A program made the translations under genes and the position numbers. This document shows, one piece after another, positions 24,258 to 34,102 of a stretch of DNA of 64,000 bases. Positions within the stretch are counted from its first letter, which is position 1; every line of letters begins with the position of its first letter. A model generated the notes under the pieces. The model did no database searches and was not told the origin of the DNA. It saw only the letters and a list, made by a program, of their open reading frames with translations. This DNA comes from Anseongella ginsenosidimutans (GTDB lineage Bacteria; Bacteroidota; Bacteroidia; Sphingobacteriales; Sphingobacteriaceae). The DNA is taken from the NCBI RefSeq assembly GCF_008033235.1, contig NZ_CP042432.1:2232001-2296000 (forward strand), given 5' to 3'.

Positions 24258-26159
24258 ATGAATTATCAGATCAGATCATTTGAAGAATACGAAGATGCCT
24301 ACCGGAAAAGCGTGGAAGACCCTGAAGGATTTTGGGGAGAAATAGCGGAGCAATTCCAGTGGAGGAAGAAATGGGATAAGGTGCTGCAGTGGAATTTCGA
24401 GGAGCCGGATGTGAAATGGTTCCAGGGCGGAAAGCTGAATATTACCGAGAACTGCCTTGACCGGCATCTTCAAACCCAGGGAAATACCCTGGCCCTTATC
24501 TGGGAACCGAATGATCCGAGAGAAGCCGCGGTAAAGATCACCTATCGCGAATTATACGAGAAAGTATGCCGTTTTGCCAATGTTTTGAAGAAACACGGGG
24601 CGAAAAAGGGGGACAGGATCTGTATTTACCTGCCCATGGTGCCTGAACTGGCGGTGGCGGTACTGGCCTGCGCTCGTATAGGAGCCATTCATTCGGTAGT
24701 ATTCGGCGGTTTTTCCGCCCGCTCCATTGCCGAGCGGATCCAGGATGCTCAGTGCAGCATCGTCATTACCGCAGACGGCAGTTTCCGGGGCACAAAGACA
24801 ATTCCCCTGAAAGAAGTGATCGACGATGCGCTGGAACAATGCCCGTCGGTAAAGTCGGTATTGGTACATACCCGCACCCGCACGCCTGTTTATATGCAGC
24901 GCGGCAGGGATTACTGGCTGCAGGAAGAGCTGAAAGGCGCTGATTCCGATTGCCCGGCCGAAGAGATGGATGCGGAAGACATGCTGTTCATCCTTTATAC
25001 TTCGGGATCCACCGGAAAACCGAAGGGTGTGGTACATACCTGCGGCGGGTACATGGTATATGCCGCCTATACGTTCTCGAACGTATTTCAATACGCTCAG
25101 CCGGAGATTCATTTCTGTACCGCGGATATCGGCTGGATCACCGGCCATACCTATATTGTTTACGGGCCCCTTGCCTGCGGAGCAACTTCTGTCATGTTTG
25201 AAGGGGTTCCCAATTATCCGGATGCCGGCCGGCTTTGGGATATCGTGGATAAATACCGTGTGAATATTCTCTATACCGCCCCCACTGCCATTCGCTCCCT
25301 GATGCAGTCAGGGATGAAATTTGTGGAAGGAAAGGACCTTTCCTCGCTGACCAAGCTGGGCAGCGTGGGGGAACCTATCAACGAAGAGGCCTGGTACTGG
25401 TTCCATGAGCATATCGGAAAAGGGCAATGCCCCATCGTTGACACCTGGTGGCAAACCGAAACAGCCGGGATCATGATCTCGCCGCTGGCGGGGATCACGG
25501 AAACGAAGCCGGGTTATGCCACACTGCCCCTGCCCGGGGTGCAGCCGGTATTGCTGGACGAAAAAGGCGAAGAGATACAGGGGAACGGCGTTTCGGGCAA
25601 TCTTTGCATTAAATTCCCCTGGCCCGGGATCATCCGCACCACCTACGGAGACCACGAGCGCTGCCGGCAGAATTATTTCGATACTTATAAGGGCATGTAT
25701 TTTACCGGTGACGGCTGCCTCAGGGATAAAGACGGGTATTATCGCATTACCGGCCGGGTGGATGACGTGATCAATGTTTCCGGTCATCGTATCGGGACCG
25801 CGGAAGTGGAAAACGCTATAAATATGCACACCGGTGTGGTTGAATCGGCGGTAGTTGGCTACCCGCATGCCATTAAAGGGCAGGGTATCTATGCCTATGT
25901 GATCACCGAAAAGGGGATAGAAGAGGAAGAAAGCGCCCGGCAGGGGATTTCTGCGACGGTGGCCCGGCTCATTGGCCCGATTGCCAAGCCGGATAAGATC
26001 CAGTTTGTCCGCGGCCTTCCGAAGACGCGTTCCGGGAAGATCATGCGCCGGATACTACGAAAGATCGCGGAAGGTGATACCGCCAACCTGGGAGATACCA
26101 GCGCCTTGCTGGATCCGCCTATTGTGGACGAAATTAAAAATGGCGCAGTAATTTCTTAA
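24258..26159 (+). CDS. acs: acetyl-CoA synthetase (AMP-forming)
   Basis: Activates acetate (perhaps propionate) to acyl-CoA via the adenylate. The 633-residue chain shows the ACS N-terminal region (ditto WFQGGKLNITENCLDRHL), the P-loop-like FILYTSGSTGKPKGVVHT, the DTWWQTETAGIMISPL motif, YFTGDGCLRDKDGYYRITGR with hinge residue, NVSGHRIGTAEVENAI, and the acetylatable lysine in PKTRSGKIMRRILRKIA. Length and order of motifs are normal for Acs. It follows the MHS permease on the same strand, supporting an uptake-and-activation pair. Confidence 0.94.
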   Translation: MNYQIRSFEEYEDAYRKSVEDPEGFWGEIAEQFQWRKKWDKVLQWNFEEPDVKWFQGGKLNITENCLDRHLQTQGNTLALIWEPNDPREAAVKITYRELYEKVCRFANVLKKHGAKKGDRICIYLPMVPELAVAVLACARIGAIHSVVFGGFSARSIAERIQDAQCSIVITADGSFRGTKTIPLKEVIDDALEQCPSVKSVLVHTRTRTPVYMQRGRDYWLQEELKGADSDCPAEEMDAEDMLFILYTSGSTGKPKGVVHTCGGYMVYAAYTFSNVFQYAQPEIHFCTADIGWITGHTYIVYGPLACGATSVMFEGVPNYPDAGRLWDIVDKYRVNILYTAPTAIRSLMQSGMKFVEGKDLSSLTKLGSVGEPINEEAWYWFHEHIGKGQCPIVDTWWQTETAGIMISPLAGITETKPGYATLPLPGVQPVLLDEKGEEIQGNGVSGNLCIKFPWPGIIRTTYGDHERCRQNYFDTYKGMYFTGDGCLRDKDGYYRITGRVDDVINVSGHRIGTAEVENAINMHTGVVESAVVGYPHAIKGQGIYAYVITEKGIEEEESARQGISATVARLIGPIAKPDKIQFVRGLPKTRSGKIMRRILRKIAEGDTANLGDTSALLDPPIVDEIKNGAVIS

Positions 26160-26177
26160 AGCAGGGAAAGGGCCTGC

Positions 26178-27170
26178 ATGAAAATTTTTATTACAGGAGC
26201 CACCGGCTTTATCGGCAAGCATCTTGCCCTGAAACTGGCAGCGGAAGGACACCGGGTACACGCGCTGGCCCGGCCCTCAGCCGCAACGGAGGATCTTGTC
26301 CGTGCGGGCGTACAGCTGTTCAAAGGTGATCTCCTGGCTCCCGGGAGTATTGCGGAAGCCATGCAGGATTGCCGGGAGGTGTTCCACCTGGCGGGTTTCG
26401 CCCGTGCCTGGCATAAAGATCGTTCAACTTTTCACCGGGTCAATGTAACGGGGACGAAAAATGTCCTGGACGCGGCCATGCAGCTGGGAGTACTGAAAGT
26501 AGTGGCGGCGTCTACTGCCGGGGTGTTTCCGCCTGCGCTTAACGGCAGGCCGGTAACTGAAACGGCCGCCCGGAGGCCGGATCTTTATACGGAATACGAA
26601 CGGACAAAAAATGAAGGGGAAGAACTGGCGGCAAAATATGCGGCAAGGGGCTTACCGGTGGTGATCATTAACCCTACAAAGGTTTTCGGCCCCGGCCCTG
26701 TGGATGAAAGTAATTCTGCTACCCTGATGATCCGTAACTACCTGAGAGGAACCTGGAAAATAATTCCCGGCAATGGAAAAGGCGTGATGGATTATGTATA
26801 TGTCGAAGACGTCGCGGAAGGTATCCGCCGGGCTATGGAAAAGGGCAGGCCGGGTGAGCGATATATCCTGGGAGGAGAAAATGTAAGCTATGACCGCTTT
26901 TTTAAAACGGTTGCCGGGTACATGGAATCCCCCCGGCGGCTTTTTAAAATGCCGGTGGCCCTGATCATGAGCATCGCCGGCCTGGACGCAGCTAAAGCAA
27001 GGATCACGGGCTTAAAGCCCCTGATCACTCCCGAATGGGTACGAAAGATCCCTTATAACTGGTCCAAAGATTCGGCGAAAGCCAAAAGCGAACTCGGCTA
27101 TTCGGCCAGGCCCTTTGATGAAGCGGTAAGGCTTACCATTGCCTGGCTGCAGCAAACCAGGCAGGTATGA
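26178..27170 (+). CDS. NAD-dependent epimerase/dehydratase, extended SDR
   Basis: An extended short-chain dehydrogenase of 330 residues. ITGATGFIGKHLALKLA is the nucleotide-binding GxxGxxG, then GDLLAPGSIAEAM and EVFHLAGFARAW. The catalytic Tyr/Lys pair is in YTEYERTKNEGEELA (YxxxK), preceded by ASTAGVF with the catalytic Ser/Thr. The C-terminal half shows IIPGNGKGVMDYVYVEDVAEG. It resembles dihydroflavonol-reductase or sterol-dehydrogenase-like members; substrate unknown. The stop overlaps the following SDR start by 4 bases, and acs precedes it by 18 bp. Confidence 0.88.
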   Translation: MKIFITGATGFIGKHLALKLAAEGHRVHALARPSAATEDLVRAGVQLFKGDLLAPGSIAEAMQDCREVFHLAGFARAWHKDRSTFHRVNVTGTKNVLDAAMQLGVLKVVAASTAGVFPPALNGRPVTETAARRPDLYTEYERTKNEGEELAAKYAARGLPVVIINPTKVFGPGPVDESNSATLMIRNYLRGTWKIIPGNGKGVMDYVYVEDVAEGIRRAMEKGRPGERYILGGENVSYDRFFKTVAGYMESPRRLFKMPVALIMSIAGLDAAKARITGLKPLITPEWVRKIPYNWSKDSAKAKSELGYSARPFDEAVRLTIAWLQQTRQV

Positions 27171-27955
27171 ACGCAGAACCCTCCTTTACGCTGATCACCG
27201 GCGCAAGCATGGGGATCGGGAAAGCGCTCGCGGAAGAATGCGCCCGCAGGCAGATGAACCTACTTCTGGTTGCCCTGCCCGATCCGGAGCTTGACCGCCT
27301 GGCCTCCGGCCTGCGAAAAAAATACGGGGTGCGTATCCATGTTTTCGGCCTGGATATGCTGGCCGCGGATGCTCCCCGGAGAATTTACGAATGGTGTGTG
27401 GAGAATAATTTCGCGGTAGATAAGCTGGTCAATAATATCGGGATCGGCGGAAGAAGTGATTTTGAAACCAGCACGCTGCCGGAACTTGACAGCATGCTGA
27501 TACTGAATATCAAGACGGCTACTTTTCTTTCAAAACTTTTCGTTGAGCGGCTTAAAAGGCACCCGAGGTCCTACATACTCAATGTGGGAAGCGCGGCCGG
27601 ATTTTTTCATGTTCCTCACAAAGCGGTTTATTCAGCAACCAAAGCCTACCTCTATTCTCTCACCAGGGCGCTTCGGTCTGAACTGAAGCCGCTGGGGGTC
27701 CACGTGACGCTCCTGGCTCCGGGAGGAGCGAATAATAAACATGACCCGGTGGTACACAGGAAAGTAAACGGCTGGCTGCACCGGAATCTTCATCACAGCC
27801 CGGAATACATTGCCCGTACGGCCCTGGACGGAATGCTAAAAGGCCGGAACCTGATCGTACCCGGTTTCCTTCCTAAGGTTTACATCCGCCTGAGCAAGGC
27901 CTTTCCCGCATCTGTAGTGGACGCTGTAGTAAGGGTGATTTTTCGCAACCGGTAA
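27167..27955 (+). CDS. classical short-chain dehydrogenase/reductase
   Basis: 262 residues. TLITGASMGIGKALAEECAR is the cofactor motif TGxxxGIG, NNIGIGG is the variant NNAG loop, GSAAGFFHVPHKAVYSATKA carries catalytic Ser, Tyr and Lys (YSATK). The C-terminus (FLPKVYIRLSKAFPASVVDAVVR) resembles SDRs that reduce 3-oxoacyl-type or lipid substrates, and has a hydrophobic tail that may bind membrane. Start overlaps the previous gene by 4 bases (ATGA), so the two SDR proteins are made together and may act in sequence. Confidence 0.88.
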   Translation: MNAEPSFTLITGASMGIGKALAEECARRQMNLLLVALPDPELDRLASGLRKKYGVRIHVFGLDMLAADAPRRIYEWCVENNFAVDKLVNNIGIGGRSDFETSTLPELDSMLILNIKTATFLSKLFVERLKRHPRSYILNVGSAAGFFHVPHKAVYSATKAYLYSLTRALRSELKPLGVHVTLLAPGGANNKHDPVVHRKVNGWLHRNLHHSPEYIARTALDGMLKGRNLIVPGFLPKVYIRLSKAFPASVVDAVVRVIFRNR

Positions 27956-28001
27956 TATTTAAGCTGCTAATATTTATCTTAGGGCAGTCAAACGCACCTG
28001 T

Positions 28002-29759
28002 ATGGAAATAGCTATTGTATTGATCCTGCTGGCAGCGGCTATCACTCTTTTTTCCCTGGAGGTATTATCCGTTGACATCGTTACCCTGCTGATTTTATTC
28101 GTCCTGATCGTTTCAGGCATCATTTCCGTACAAGAGGCGTATACGGGTTTCGGCAGCGATTTTATTGTGATGCTGGCAGCTATTTTCGTGATCGGGGCGG
28201 CCATCGAGGAGAACGGTATCCTGGAGGTACTCGGAAGGGAGGCTGTCCGGAGGCTGGGAAAGAATGTGTTCGTATTGACGGCCGGAATTATGGGAATCAG
28301 CATCGTGCTTTCAGCATTTATGAACAATACCACCCTTACGGCCCTGTTGATCGCGCCTGTCATGTCTATCAGCCGGTATATTAAGGTGAACCCTTCGAAG
28401 TTATTGATGCCGCTTGCTTTTGCTTCCCTGCTGGGAGGAACCTGTACCCTTATTGGTACTTCCACCAACGTGGCTGGGGCTGCATATATGTCCAGCGTGG
28501 GGCTTGTGCCTATTTCTATGTTCGAATTGCTTCCCCTGGGGCTGGCCCTGTGTGTGGCCGGTATCGTGTATATGCTATTCGTAGGGCGAAAGATCATCCC
28601 GGAAAGGGGCAAGGTAAACCTGGCTGAATTACCGGAACGATTTTACCTTAGCGAAGCCCGCATTTTAAGCGGCTCCCCCATGATCGGGCAGTCTGTGTAT
28701 AAATCGGACCTGTACCGGATGGAATTCAAGATTCACCGGATTGTCAGAAGGGGTGTAAAGATAAAAATAGATGCCTCTGTCTATCTCCAGGAAGGGGATA
28801 CTCTTTTCGTGGAAGGAAATGCCAAAAAACTGCTCAAGCTGAAGGACAAGGAAGGAATTGATATTGTAGGAGACACCCTGGTCAATAAGGAAGAGACCCG
28901 CGAAAAAGACCAGCATATCGCGGAAGTACTCATTAACAAGAATTCGCGCCTGATTAATCAAACGTTGCGTACCAATGAATTTAAAAGGCGCTGGGGGCTG
29001 GTTGGACTGGCCCTGCATCGCCCGGGGAAAAAGGATATAGTGGAGCTGAAGAATATCCCCCTGCAAATGGGCGACATTCTCCTGGTTCAGGGCAGAAGCG
29101 AAGATATTAGTTACCTGGCGAAGGCTAATAACCTGATTGTGGTGGGAGAAATGCGCCATAAGATCAACGCTACGCGCCGGGGCTGGTTTACCTTCGGCTT
29201 GTTTATACTCGCTATTATACTCGGATCGGCAGGGATATTGCCGGTGAGCGCCGCTTTTATGATGGCAGCTGTCATGTCGGTCGTTATCCGGGCCATCGAT
29301 ACGCAAACAGCTTACCGGGCCATCGACTGGCGGCTGCTGGTGCTGATTGGCGGGATGACTGCCTTTGGGATAGCCATGAAAAATTCAGGAGCGGATGTTT
29401 TCCTGGCGGATATGATCGCCTCGGTATTTGAATCTTCGGGCCCACTATGGGTAATGGCCAGTTTTATGGTGCTGACAGTCGTCCTTACCCAACCAATGTC
29501 CAATGCCGCCGCGGCGCTGGTGGTGCTTCCCATTGCTATTCAGACAGCCCAGGTAATGGACGTAAATCCGCGGAGTTTCGCGATTTCCATCATTGTTTCG
29601 GCTTCCATTTCCATGATCACACCTTTCGAGCCTTCCTGTATCCTGGTGTACGGGCCGGGCAATTACAAGTTTTTTGACTTTGTCCGGGTGGGGGGGCTGC
29701 TGACGATTTTGCTGCTTGTTATTATCTGGCTGATGGTCCCGGTTTTCTGGCCGCTTTAG
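28002..29759 (+). CDS. SLC13-family permease with two TrkA-C (RCK_C) domains
   Basis: 585 residues. The N-terminal half has about five helices with GFGSDFIVMLAAIFVIGAAI and LSAFMNNTTLTALLIAPV, then GGTCTLIGTSTNV, the conserved SNT-type motif. Two soluble TrkA-C domains follow (around residues 215-295 and 305-385: LPERFYLSEARILSGSPMIG and AEVLINKNSRLINQTLR). The second membrane half has TQPMSNAAAALVVLPIA and SISMITPFEPSCILVYGPG, the mirrored SNT motif. Transport of sulfate, dicarboxylates or other anions with sodium is known for the family; substrate here unknown. Confidence 0.9.
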   Translation: MEIAIVLILLAAAITLFSLEVLSVDIVTLLILFVLIVSGIISVQEAYTGFGSDFIVMLAAIFVIGAAIEENGILEVLGREAVRRLGKNVFVLTAGIMGISIVLSAFMNNTTLTALLIAPVMSISRYIKVNPSKLLMPLAFASLLGGTCTLIGTSTNVAGAAYMSSVGLVPISMFELLPLGLALCVAGIVYMLFVGRKIIPERGKVNLAELPERFYLSEARILSGSPMIGQSVYKSDLYRMEFKIHRIVRRGVKIKIDASVYLQEGDTLFVEGNAKKLLKLKDKEGIDIVGDTLVNKEETREKDQHIAEVLINKNSRLINQTLRTNEFKRRWGLVGLALHRPGKKDIVELKNIPLQMGDILLVQGRSEDISYLAKANNLIVVGEMRHKINATRRGWFTFGLFILAIILGSAGILPVSAAFMMAAVMSVVIRAIDTQTAYRAIDWRLLVLIGGMTAFGIAMKNSGADVFLADMIASVFESSGPLWVMASFMVLTVVLTQPMSNAAAALVVLPIAIQTAQVMDVNPRSFAISIIVSASISMITPFEPSCILVYGPGNYKFFDFVRVGGLLTILLLVIIWLMVPVFWPL

Positions 29760-29844
29760 CGCGCGTTGTGCCGGATTTGGCGCCCGCAATCGCTCAAGGC
29801 TTATTTTCGGGATCCCGGATGCTGTACAGCTGCCCGCCGGAGGG

Positions 29845-31617
29845 TTAAAAGAACCTGTTTCCTTTGTTGAGTTCGCTGCGGTAGCGGGCCAGGACCTTCA
29901 TCCTGGAGATGAAGCCCATGAATTTTTCCTCGTGGACTACGGGAAGGTACCAGGAATTGACCCGGTCGAACCTTTCCAGCGTGGAGGACGCCGGCTCATG
30001 AAGCGAGATGATCTCTTCGGGCTGCTGGCAGAGTTCGCTTACCCTTACGGAATCGTAGTGTTCCGTATCGTATAATTTTTTGCGGATATCGTTCAGCTTT
30101 ACAATGCCTTCAAACCGCCCTTCTCCATTGGTAACGGGGATCACATCCCGGCTGGTAGCTGCAGAAAGCTCCGCCAGTTTCCTGAGGGTGTCGCCGGGAC
30201 GCACGCTTACCACATCTTTTTCCAGCAGTTCATGGGCGGATACCTGGTTCAGAACCATTCTTTCAGTATGCATAAGGCGGCGGTCACTTTTCTTTGCGCC
30301 TGCTTTCGGGCCCTTGTTTTCGGAAGAATATTTCAGGAAATAGGAAGTGGCGCAAACCAGCATTAAGGGCACGAACAGCTCATAGCTTTGGGTAATGTCC
30401 GCGATCAGGAAAATCGCCGTTACCGGGGCGTTCATCACGCAGGCGAAGGTCGCTGCCATTCCCAGGTAAATATAGGTGACCGGGCTTACTACCAGATCGG
30501 CCCCTGGTGCGAAAAGGAAAATGGCCTTATAAAAGAAATATCCCAGGAATCCCCCGGTAATAATGGAAGGGGCAAAATAACCCCCTTCGCCCCCTGAGTT
30601 CACGCTGAGGCCGGTGCTGAGCGGTTTGGCAATGGTCAGCAGCAGAAAGAACAGCAGGTCCGAGACATGGGTATGCGGGAAGTTGCTGAACACCGAATTA
30701 GAGAAGACTTCACTTTCGTTCGCCCTGAGCAACTCATTGACACTCACGTAACCTTCCCCGTACATCGGGGGAAATAAAAATATCACTGTACCCAGTATCA
30801 GCCCGCCGGTGATCGCCCGGAGGTAGTCATTTTTTATCATCGACAGGTAACGATAACAAAAACGGTAGGTCTTGTCCAGGAAGCGGGCAGCAAGCATGCC
30901 TGCAATGCCAAGGGCCAGCACGAACGGCAGCTGGTCGTAGGTGAAGTCGGGAATCGGCGCCTCGAAGCGTAGCTGATCGCCCATGAATACTTCGAACAGG
31001 ATCTTGCCGAAAACCGCCGAGATCAGCAAGGGGATCAGCAGGGTAGGGGTGAATTCAGGCAATACTGTTTCGAGCGCGAAAAGAAAGCCGCCCACCGGTG
31101 CATTGTAGATGGCCGAAATGCCGCCGGCAATGCCGCAGCCGATCATCAGGGTCCGCTGCTTGTAGCCCAGCCCCAGGAACTGTCCCGTATTGGAACCGAT
31201 CGCAGAGCCCGTGGTGATAATGGCGGCCTCTACCCCGGAGCTTCCGCCAAAACCAATAGAGAGGCCGGTGGTGATGAATTTGGAATACATCAACCGGAAA
31301 TTGATAACCGAGCCGTTGTTTTTTATGGCTTCGATCACATGTCTTGCGCCGCGGAAGTTGACCGTTTTATAAAAGATATTCCTGTTGAGAAAAACTACCA
31401 GCAGCAAGCCCACCATGGGGATGATCAGGTAAAGGAAGCCCGGAAAAAACCGGATGGCATATTCTTCCACGTAAGAAATGATGGTTTTGATCAGGATAGC
31501 CGCCAACCCCACGATCACGCCGACGAGGGCGCTTAATATCAGCGGCATTACCCGGCTGTCGCGTTGCTTTCTCCGCCACCTAAGGAATTTTAGCTGGTAT
31601 TTGCTGGGTTTGTACAT
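29845..31617 (-). CDS. ClC-type chloride channel/antiporter with C-terminal CBS pair
   Basis: The ATG at 31617 begins MYKPSKYQLKFLRWRRK, a typical cytoplasmic N-terminus; the longer frame uses a TTG and lacks similarity in kind. ClC landmarks are GFGGSSGVEAAIITTGSAIG (the GxEGP-like loop; the gating Glu is present although the flanking GR and GP are changed) and SVNSGGEGGYFAPSIITGG (the GxFxP-like motif). Two CBS domains fill the last 130 residues (DVVSVRPGDTLRKLAELSAA and IISLHEPASSTLERFD), probably binding a nucleotide regulator. Convergent with the SLC13 gene. Confidence 0.9.
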   Translation of the reverse strand: MYKPSKYQLKFLRWRRKQRDSRVMPLILSALVGVIVGLAAILIKTIISYVEEYAIRFFPGFLYLIIPMVGLLLVVFLNRNIFYKTVNFRGARHVIEAIKNNGSVINFRLMYSKFITTGLSIGFGGSSGVEAAIITTGSAIGSNTGQFLGLGYKQRTLMIGCGIAGGISAIYNAPVGGFLFALETVLPEFTPTLLIPLLISAVFGKILFEVFMGDQLRFEAPIPDFTYDQLPFVLALGIAGMLAARFLDKTYRFCYRYLSMIKNDYLRAITGGLILGTVIFLFPPMYGEGYVSVNELLRANESEVFSNSVFSNFPHTHVSDLLFFLLLTIAKPLSTGLSVNSGGEGGYFAPSIITGGFLGYFFYKAIFLFAPGADLVVSPVTYIYLGMAATFACVMNAPVTAIFLIADITQSYELFVPLMLVCATSYFLKYSSENKGPKAGAKKSDRRLMHTERMVLNQVSAHELLEKDVVSVRPGDTLRKLAELSAATSRDVIPVTNGEGRFEGIVKLNDIRKKLYDTEHYDSVRVSELCQQPEEIISLHEPASSTLERFDRVNSWYLPVVHEEKFMGFISRMKVLARYRSELNKGNRFF

Positions 31618-31719
31618 TCGCTTACCTGTTTTCCTGCTGTCAGCTAAAAATAACAATAATCGGGCGAGAAAGCGGCCTTTATTTTCCAAGTAGAAGGCAG
31701 ATGTTTAACTTAGCGCGGT

Positions 31720-32499
31720 ATGAAAAACGAGAAACCAGTCATTCTTGTCACCAACGACGATGGCATAACCGCCCCGGGTATCCGGAGCCTGATGCATGTT
31801 ATGAAAGAGCTGGGCCACGTGGTGGTAGTGGCGCCCGACAGCCCCCAGTCAGGCATGGGACATGCCGTTACCATTGCCAAACCCCTGCGGCTCGACAAAG
31901 TAGAAGTTTACAAGGGCTTTGAAATGTACCAGAGTTCCGGCACCCCCGTAGACTGCGTGAAGCTCGCAGTGAACAAAGTCCTGCACCGGAAGCCGGACCT
32001 GTGCGTATCCGGCATCAACCACGGAGCCAATTCTTCCATTAACGTGATCTATTCGGGAACCATGTCAGCCGCTGTGGAAGGGGCCATTGAAGGGATTCCT
32101 TCCATAGGTTTTTCGCTTTGCGATTACAGCCAGAACGCCGACTTTTCGCCCTGCGAACCCTATGTGAGAAGCATAGTGAAAGCCGTACTAAAGAACGGCC
32201 TCCCGAAAGGGTCCCTGCTGAATGTGAATTTCCCGAAAGCACCCGATTTTAAAGGACTGAAGGTATGCCGGCAGGCCGTAGCAAAGTACGAGGAAGAGTT
32301 TGACGAGCGGATTGATCCGCACGGCCGGAAATACTACTGGATGACCGGTAAATTCGCCTTGTACGATAAAGGGGAAGATACGGATGAATGGGCTCTGGAT
32401 AACGGCTATGTGTCGGTTGTACCTGTGCAGTTTGATATGACAGCCTACAACAGCATTCCCTTCCTGAACAATATCGATTTTAATGTTCAAACGAAATAA
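31720..32499 (+). CDS. surE: 5'/3'-nucleotidase SurE
   Basis: Metal-dependent nucleoside monophosphatase. ILVTNDDGITAPGIRSL carries the Asp-Asp metal ligands near the N-terminus, then VVVVAPDSPQSGMGHAVTI with the conserved Ser-Gly, VSGINHGANSSINVIYSGT with the Asn/His metal ligand and TVGAA-like region (MSAAVEGAIEGIPSIGFSL). 259 residues, normal. The next gene starts inside its last codons, and lpxB follows, a common order in Bacteroidota. Confidence 0.96.
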   Translation: MKNEKPVILVTNDDGITAPGIRSLMHVMKELGHVVVVAPDSPQSGMGHAVTIAKPLRLDKVEVYKGFEMYQSSGTPVDCVKLAVNKVLHRKPDLCVSGINHGANSSINVIYSGTMSAAVEGAIEGIPSIGFSLCDYSQNADFSPCEPYVRSIVKAVLKNGLPKGSLLNVNFPKAPDFKGLKVCRQAVAKYEEEFDERIDPHGRKYYWMTGKFALYDKGEDTDEWALDNGYVSVVPVQFDMTAYNSIPFLNNIDFNVQTK

Positions 32500-32737
32500 T
32501 ATGTACATGGGGGTGGCGCTGGGGGCCTGCCTGCCCGCCCTTGCCATTGTACTGGTAGAATTGCTGAAACTGGAGATCCGCACGGGGATGCGGGAATCAA
32601 CCATTTACATGATCTGTATAGGCCTCAACGCCCTGCTTTTCCGGCAATTTTTCAAAGCCGGGAAAGAGGACACGGCCAGGGGCGTATTGCTGGTCACCTT
32701 TATGTACGCGCTCGTTTTTTTTATTTACAAGATGTAA
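32483..32737 (+). CDS. small conserved membrane protein between surE and lpxB
   Basis: 84 residues with three hydrophobic segments (GVALGACLPALAIVLVELL, STIYMICIGLNALLF, GVLLVTFMYALVFFIY) and short charged loops. No named family, but a membrane protein of this type is usual between surE and lpxB in this phylum. The start overlaps surE by 17 bases; an alternative ATG at 32501 lies just after the surE stop. The positive N-terminus (MFKRNN) favours the longer form. Confidence 0.75.
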   Translation: MFKRNNMYMGVALGACLPALAIVLVELLKLEIRTGMRESTIYMICIGLNALLFRQFFKAGKEDTARGVLLVTFMYALVFFIYKM

Positions 32738-32751
32738 AGTTTAAAGGCGGT

Positions 32752-33849
32752 ATGAAGTATTATGTCATTGCGGGAGAGGCATCCGGCGATCTGCATGCTT
32801 CCAACCTGATGCGGGAACTTCGACGGCGCGACCCGTCCGCCAGTTTCCGCTGCTGGGGAGGAGATCTTATGCAGCAAGAAAACGGTATCATCGTGAAGCA
32901 TTACCGCGAAATGGCCTACATGGGTTTCGTGGAAGTACTCACGCACCTGCCCGCTATTTTCAGGAATATCCGCCAATGCAAGCAGGACCTCCTGCAACAC
33001 CGCCCCGATGTATTGATCCTGGTCGATTTCCCCGGCTTCAATCTCAGGATCGCCGAATTTGCCAAGCAACAAAACATCCCGGTATTCTACTATATCTCTC
33101 CCAAGATCTGGGCATGGAACCAGAAAAGAGTGTTGAAAATCAAGCGGGTAGTGGATAAAATGTTCTGCATTCTTCCTTTCGAAGTAGATTTCTACCGCCG
33201 CTGGGGAATGGAAGTGGATTATGTGGGTAATCCGCTCGCGGATGCCATAGCCGCCCGGGAGGCTACCGACGCGGCACTGCACGGTGATCAGCCTCTGATT
33301 GCGTTATTGCCGGGGAGCCGGAAACAGGAAATAACGCGAATCCTTCCCGAAATGCTCCGCGCCACCGACCATTTCAAGGATTTCAGAGTAGTGATAGCGG
33401 GCGCTCCCGCCTTTTCAGAAGACTTTTACCGCCCGTTTACCGGCAGCCGGCAAATCCAGGTAGTATTCGGACAAACATACGACCTGCTGCGTGCCTCCCG
33501 CGCAGCCCTGGTCACTTCCGGAACGGCCACACTAGAGACCGCCCTCCTGAACGTGCCCCAGGCGGTACTTTACAAGGCCAATGCACTCTCGGTTGCCATT
33601 GCCCGCAGGGTGATCAAAGTGCCGTACATTTCCCTGGTCAACCTGATTGCCGGAAAAGAAATCGTAAAAGAATTGATCCAGGAAACCTGCAATGAAGAAC
33701 AAATAGCCGCCGAACTGGGCAAGCTGCTGCATGATGAACCCTACCGAAACCGCATGCTGGCAGACTATGAAGTGCTGAGGGGCATCGTGGGCGGTCCGGG
33801 CGCTTCCACCCGTGCAGCGGAAAAAATGCTGGAATATCTTTCCGAATAA
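32752..33849 (+). CDS. lpxB: lipid-A-disaccharide synthase
   Basis: Joins lipid X and UDP-2,3-diacylglucosamine in lipid A synthesis at the inner membrane. The 365-residue GT19 protein has AGEASGDLHASNLMREL at the N-terminus, HYREMAYMGFVEVLTHLP, LVDFPGFNLRIAEFAK, YYISPKIWAWNQKRV, the mid-protein GNPLADAI and LLPGSRKQEITRILPEML, and SGTATLETALLNVPQAVLY. All are standard. It starts 14 bp after the small membrane protein gene, so surE-orf-lpxB is an operon. A promoter for tRNA-Ala follows. Confidence 0.96.
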   Translation: MKYYVIAGEASGDLHASNLMRELRRRDPSASFRCWGGDLMQQENGIIVKHYREMAYMGFVEVLTHLPAIFRNIRQCKQDLLQHRPDVLILVDFPGFNLRIAEFAKQQNIPVFYYISPKIWAWNQKRVLKIKRVVDKMFCILPFEVDFYRRWGMEVDYVGNPLADAIAAREATDAALHGDQPLIALLPGSRKQEITRILPEMLRATDHFKDFRVVIAGAPAFSEDFYRPFTGSRQIQVVFGQTYDLLRASRAALVTSGTATLETALLNVPQAVLYKANALSVAIARRVIKVPYISLVNLIAGKEIVKELIQETCNEEQIAAELGKLLHDEPYRNRMLADYEVLRGIVGGPGASTRAAEKMLEYLSE

Positions 33850-33862
33850 ATTTTGAAAGCAC

Positions 33863-33870
33863 TATATTTG
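33863..33870 (+). promoter_or_regulatory. -7 element of the tRNA-Ala gene
   Basis: TATATTTG, an exact match to TAnnTTTG, 74 bases before the mature tRNA 5' end and just after lpxB. Confidence 0.6.
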
Positions 33871-33944
33871 CCTTCCCTTTCGGAATTGCAAGATCGGGCG
33901 CTGCAAGATACCGCCGCGCTTTGCGCGAATCCCGAAACAAAAAC

Positions 33945-34018
<74 letters not shown>

Positions 34019-34020
34019 CA

Positions 34021-34054
34021 AAACGGGAAAATCGTCTGATTTTCCCGTTTTTTT
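34021..34054 (+). terminator. intrinsic terminator after tRNA-Ala
   Basis: AAACGGGAAAATC (34021-34033) pairs perfectly with GATTTTCCCGTTT (34038-34050) around a 4-base loop, followed by further T. The A-run on the other side makes it able to end transcripts from the opposite strand as well (the Fic gene). Confidence 0.92.
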
Positions 34055-34102
34055 GTAATTAGCTTTGTTCCATCTGTTGACGCCCCGAGCCATTTTACAC
34101 GA

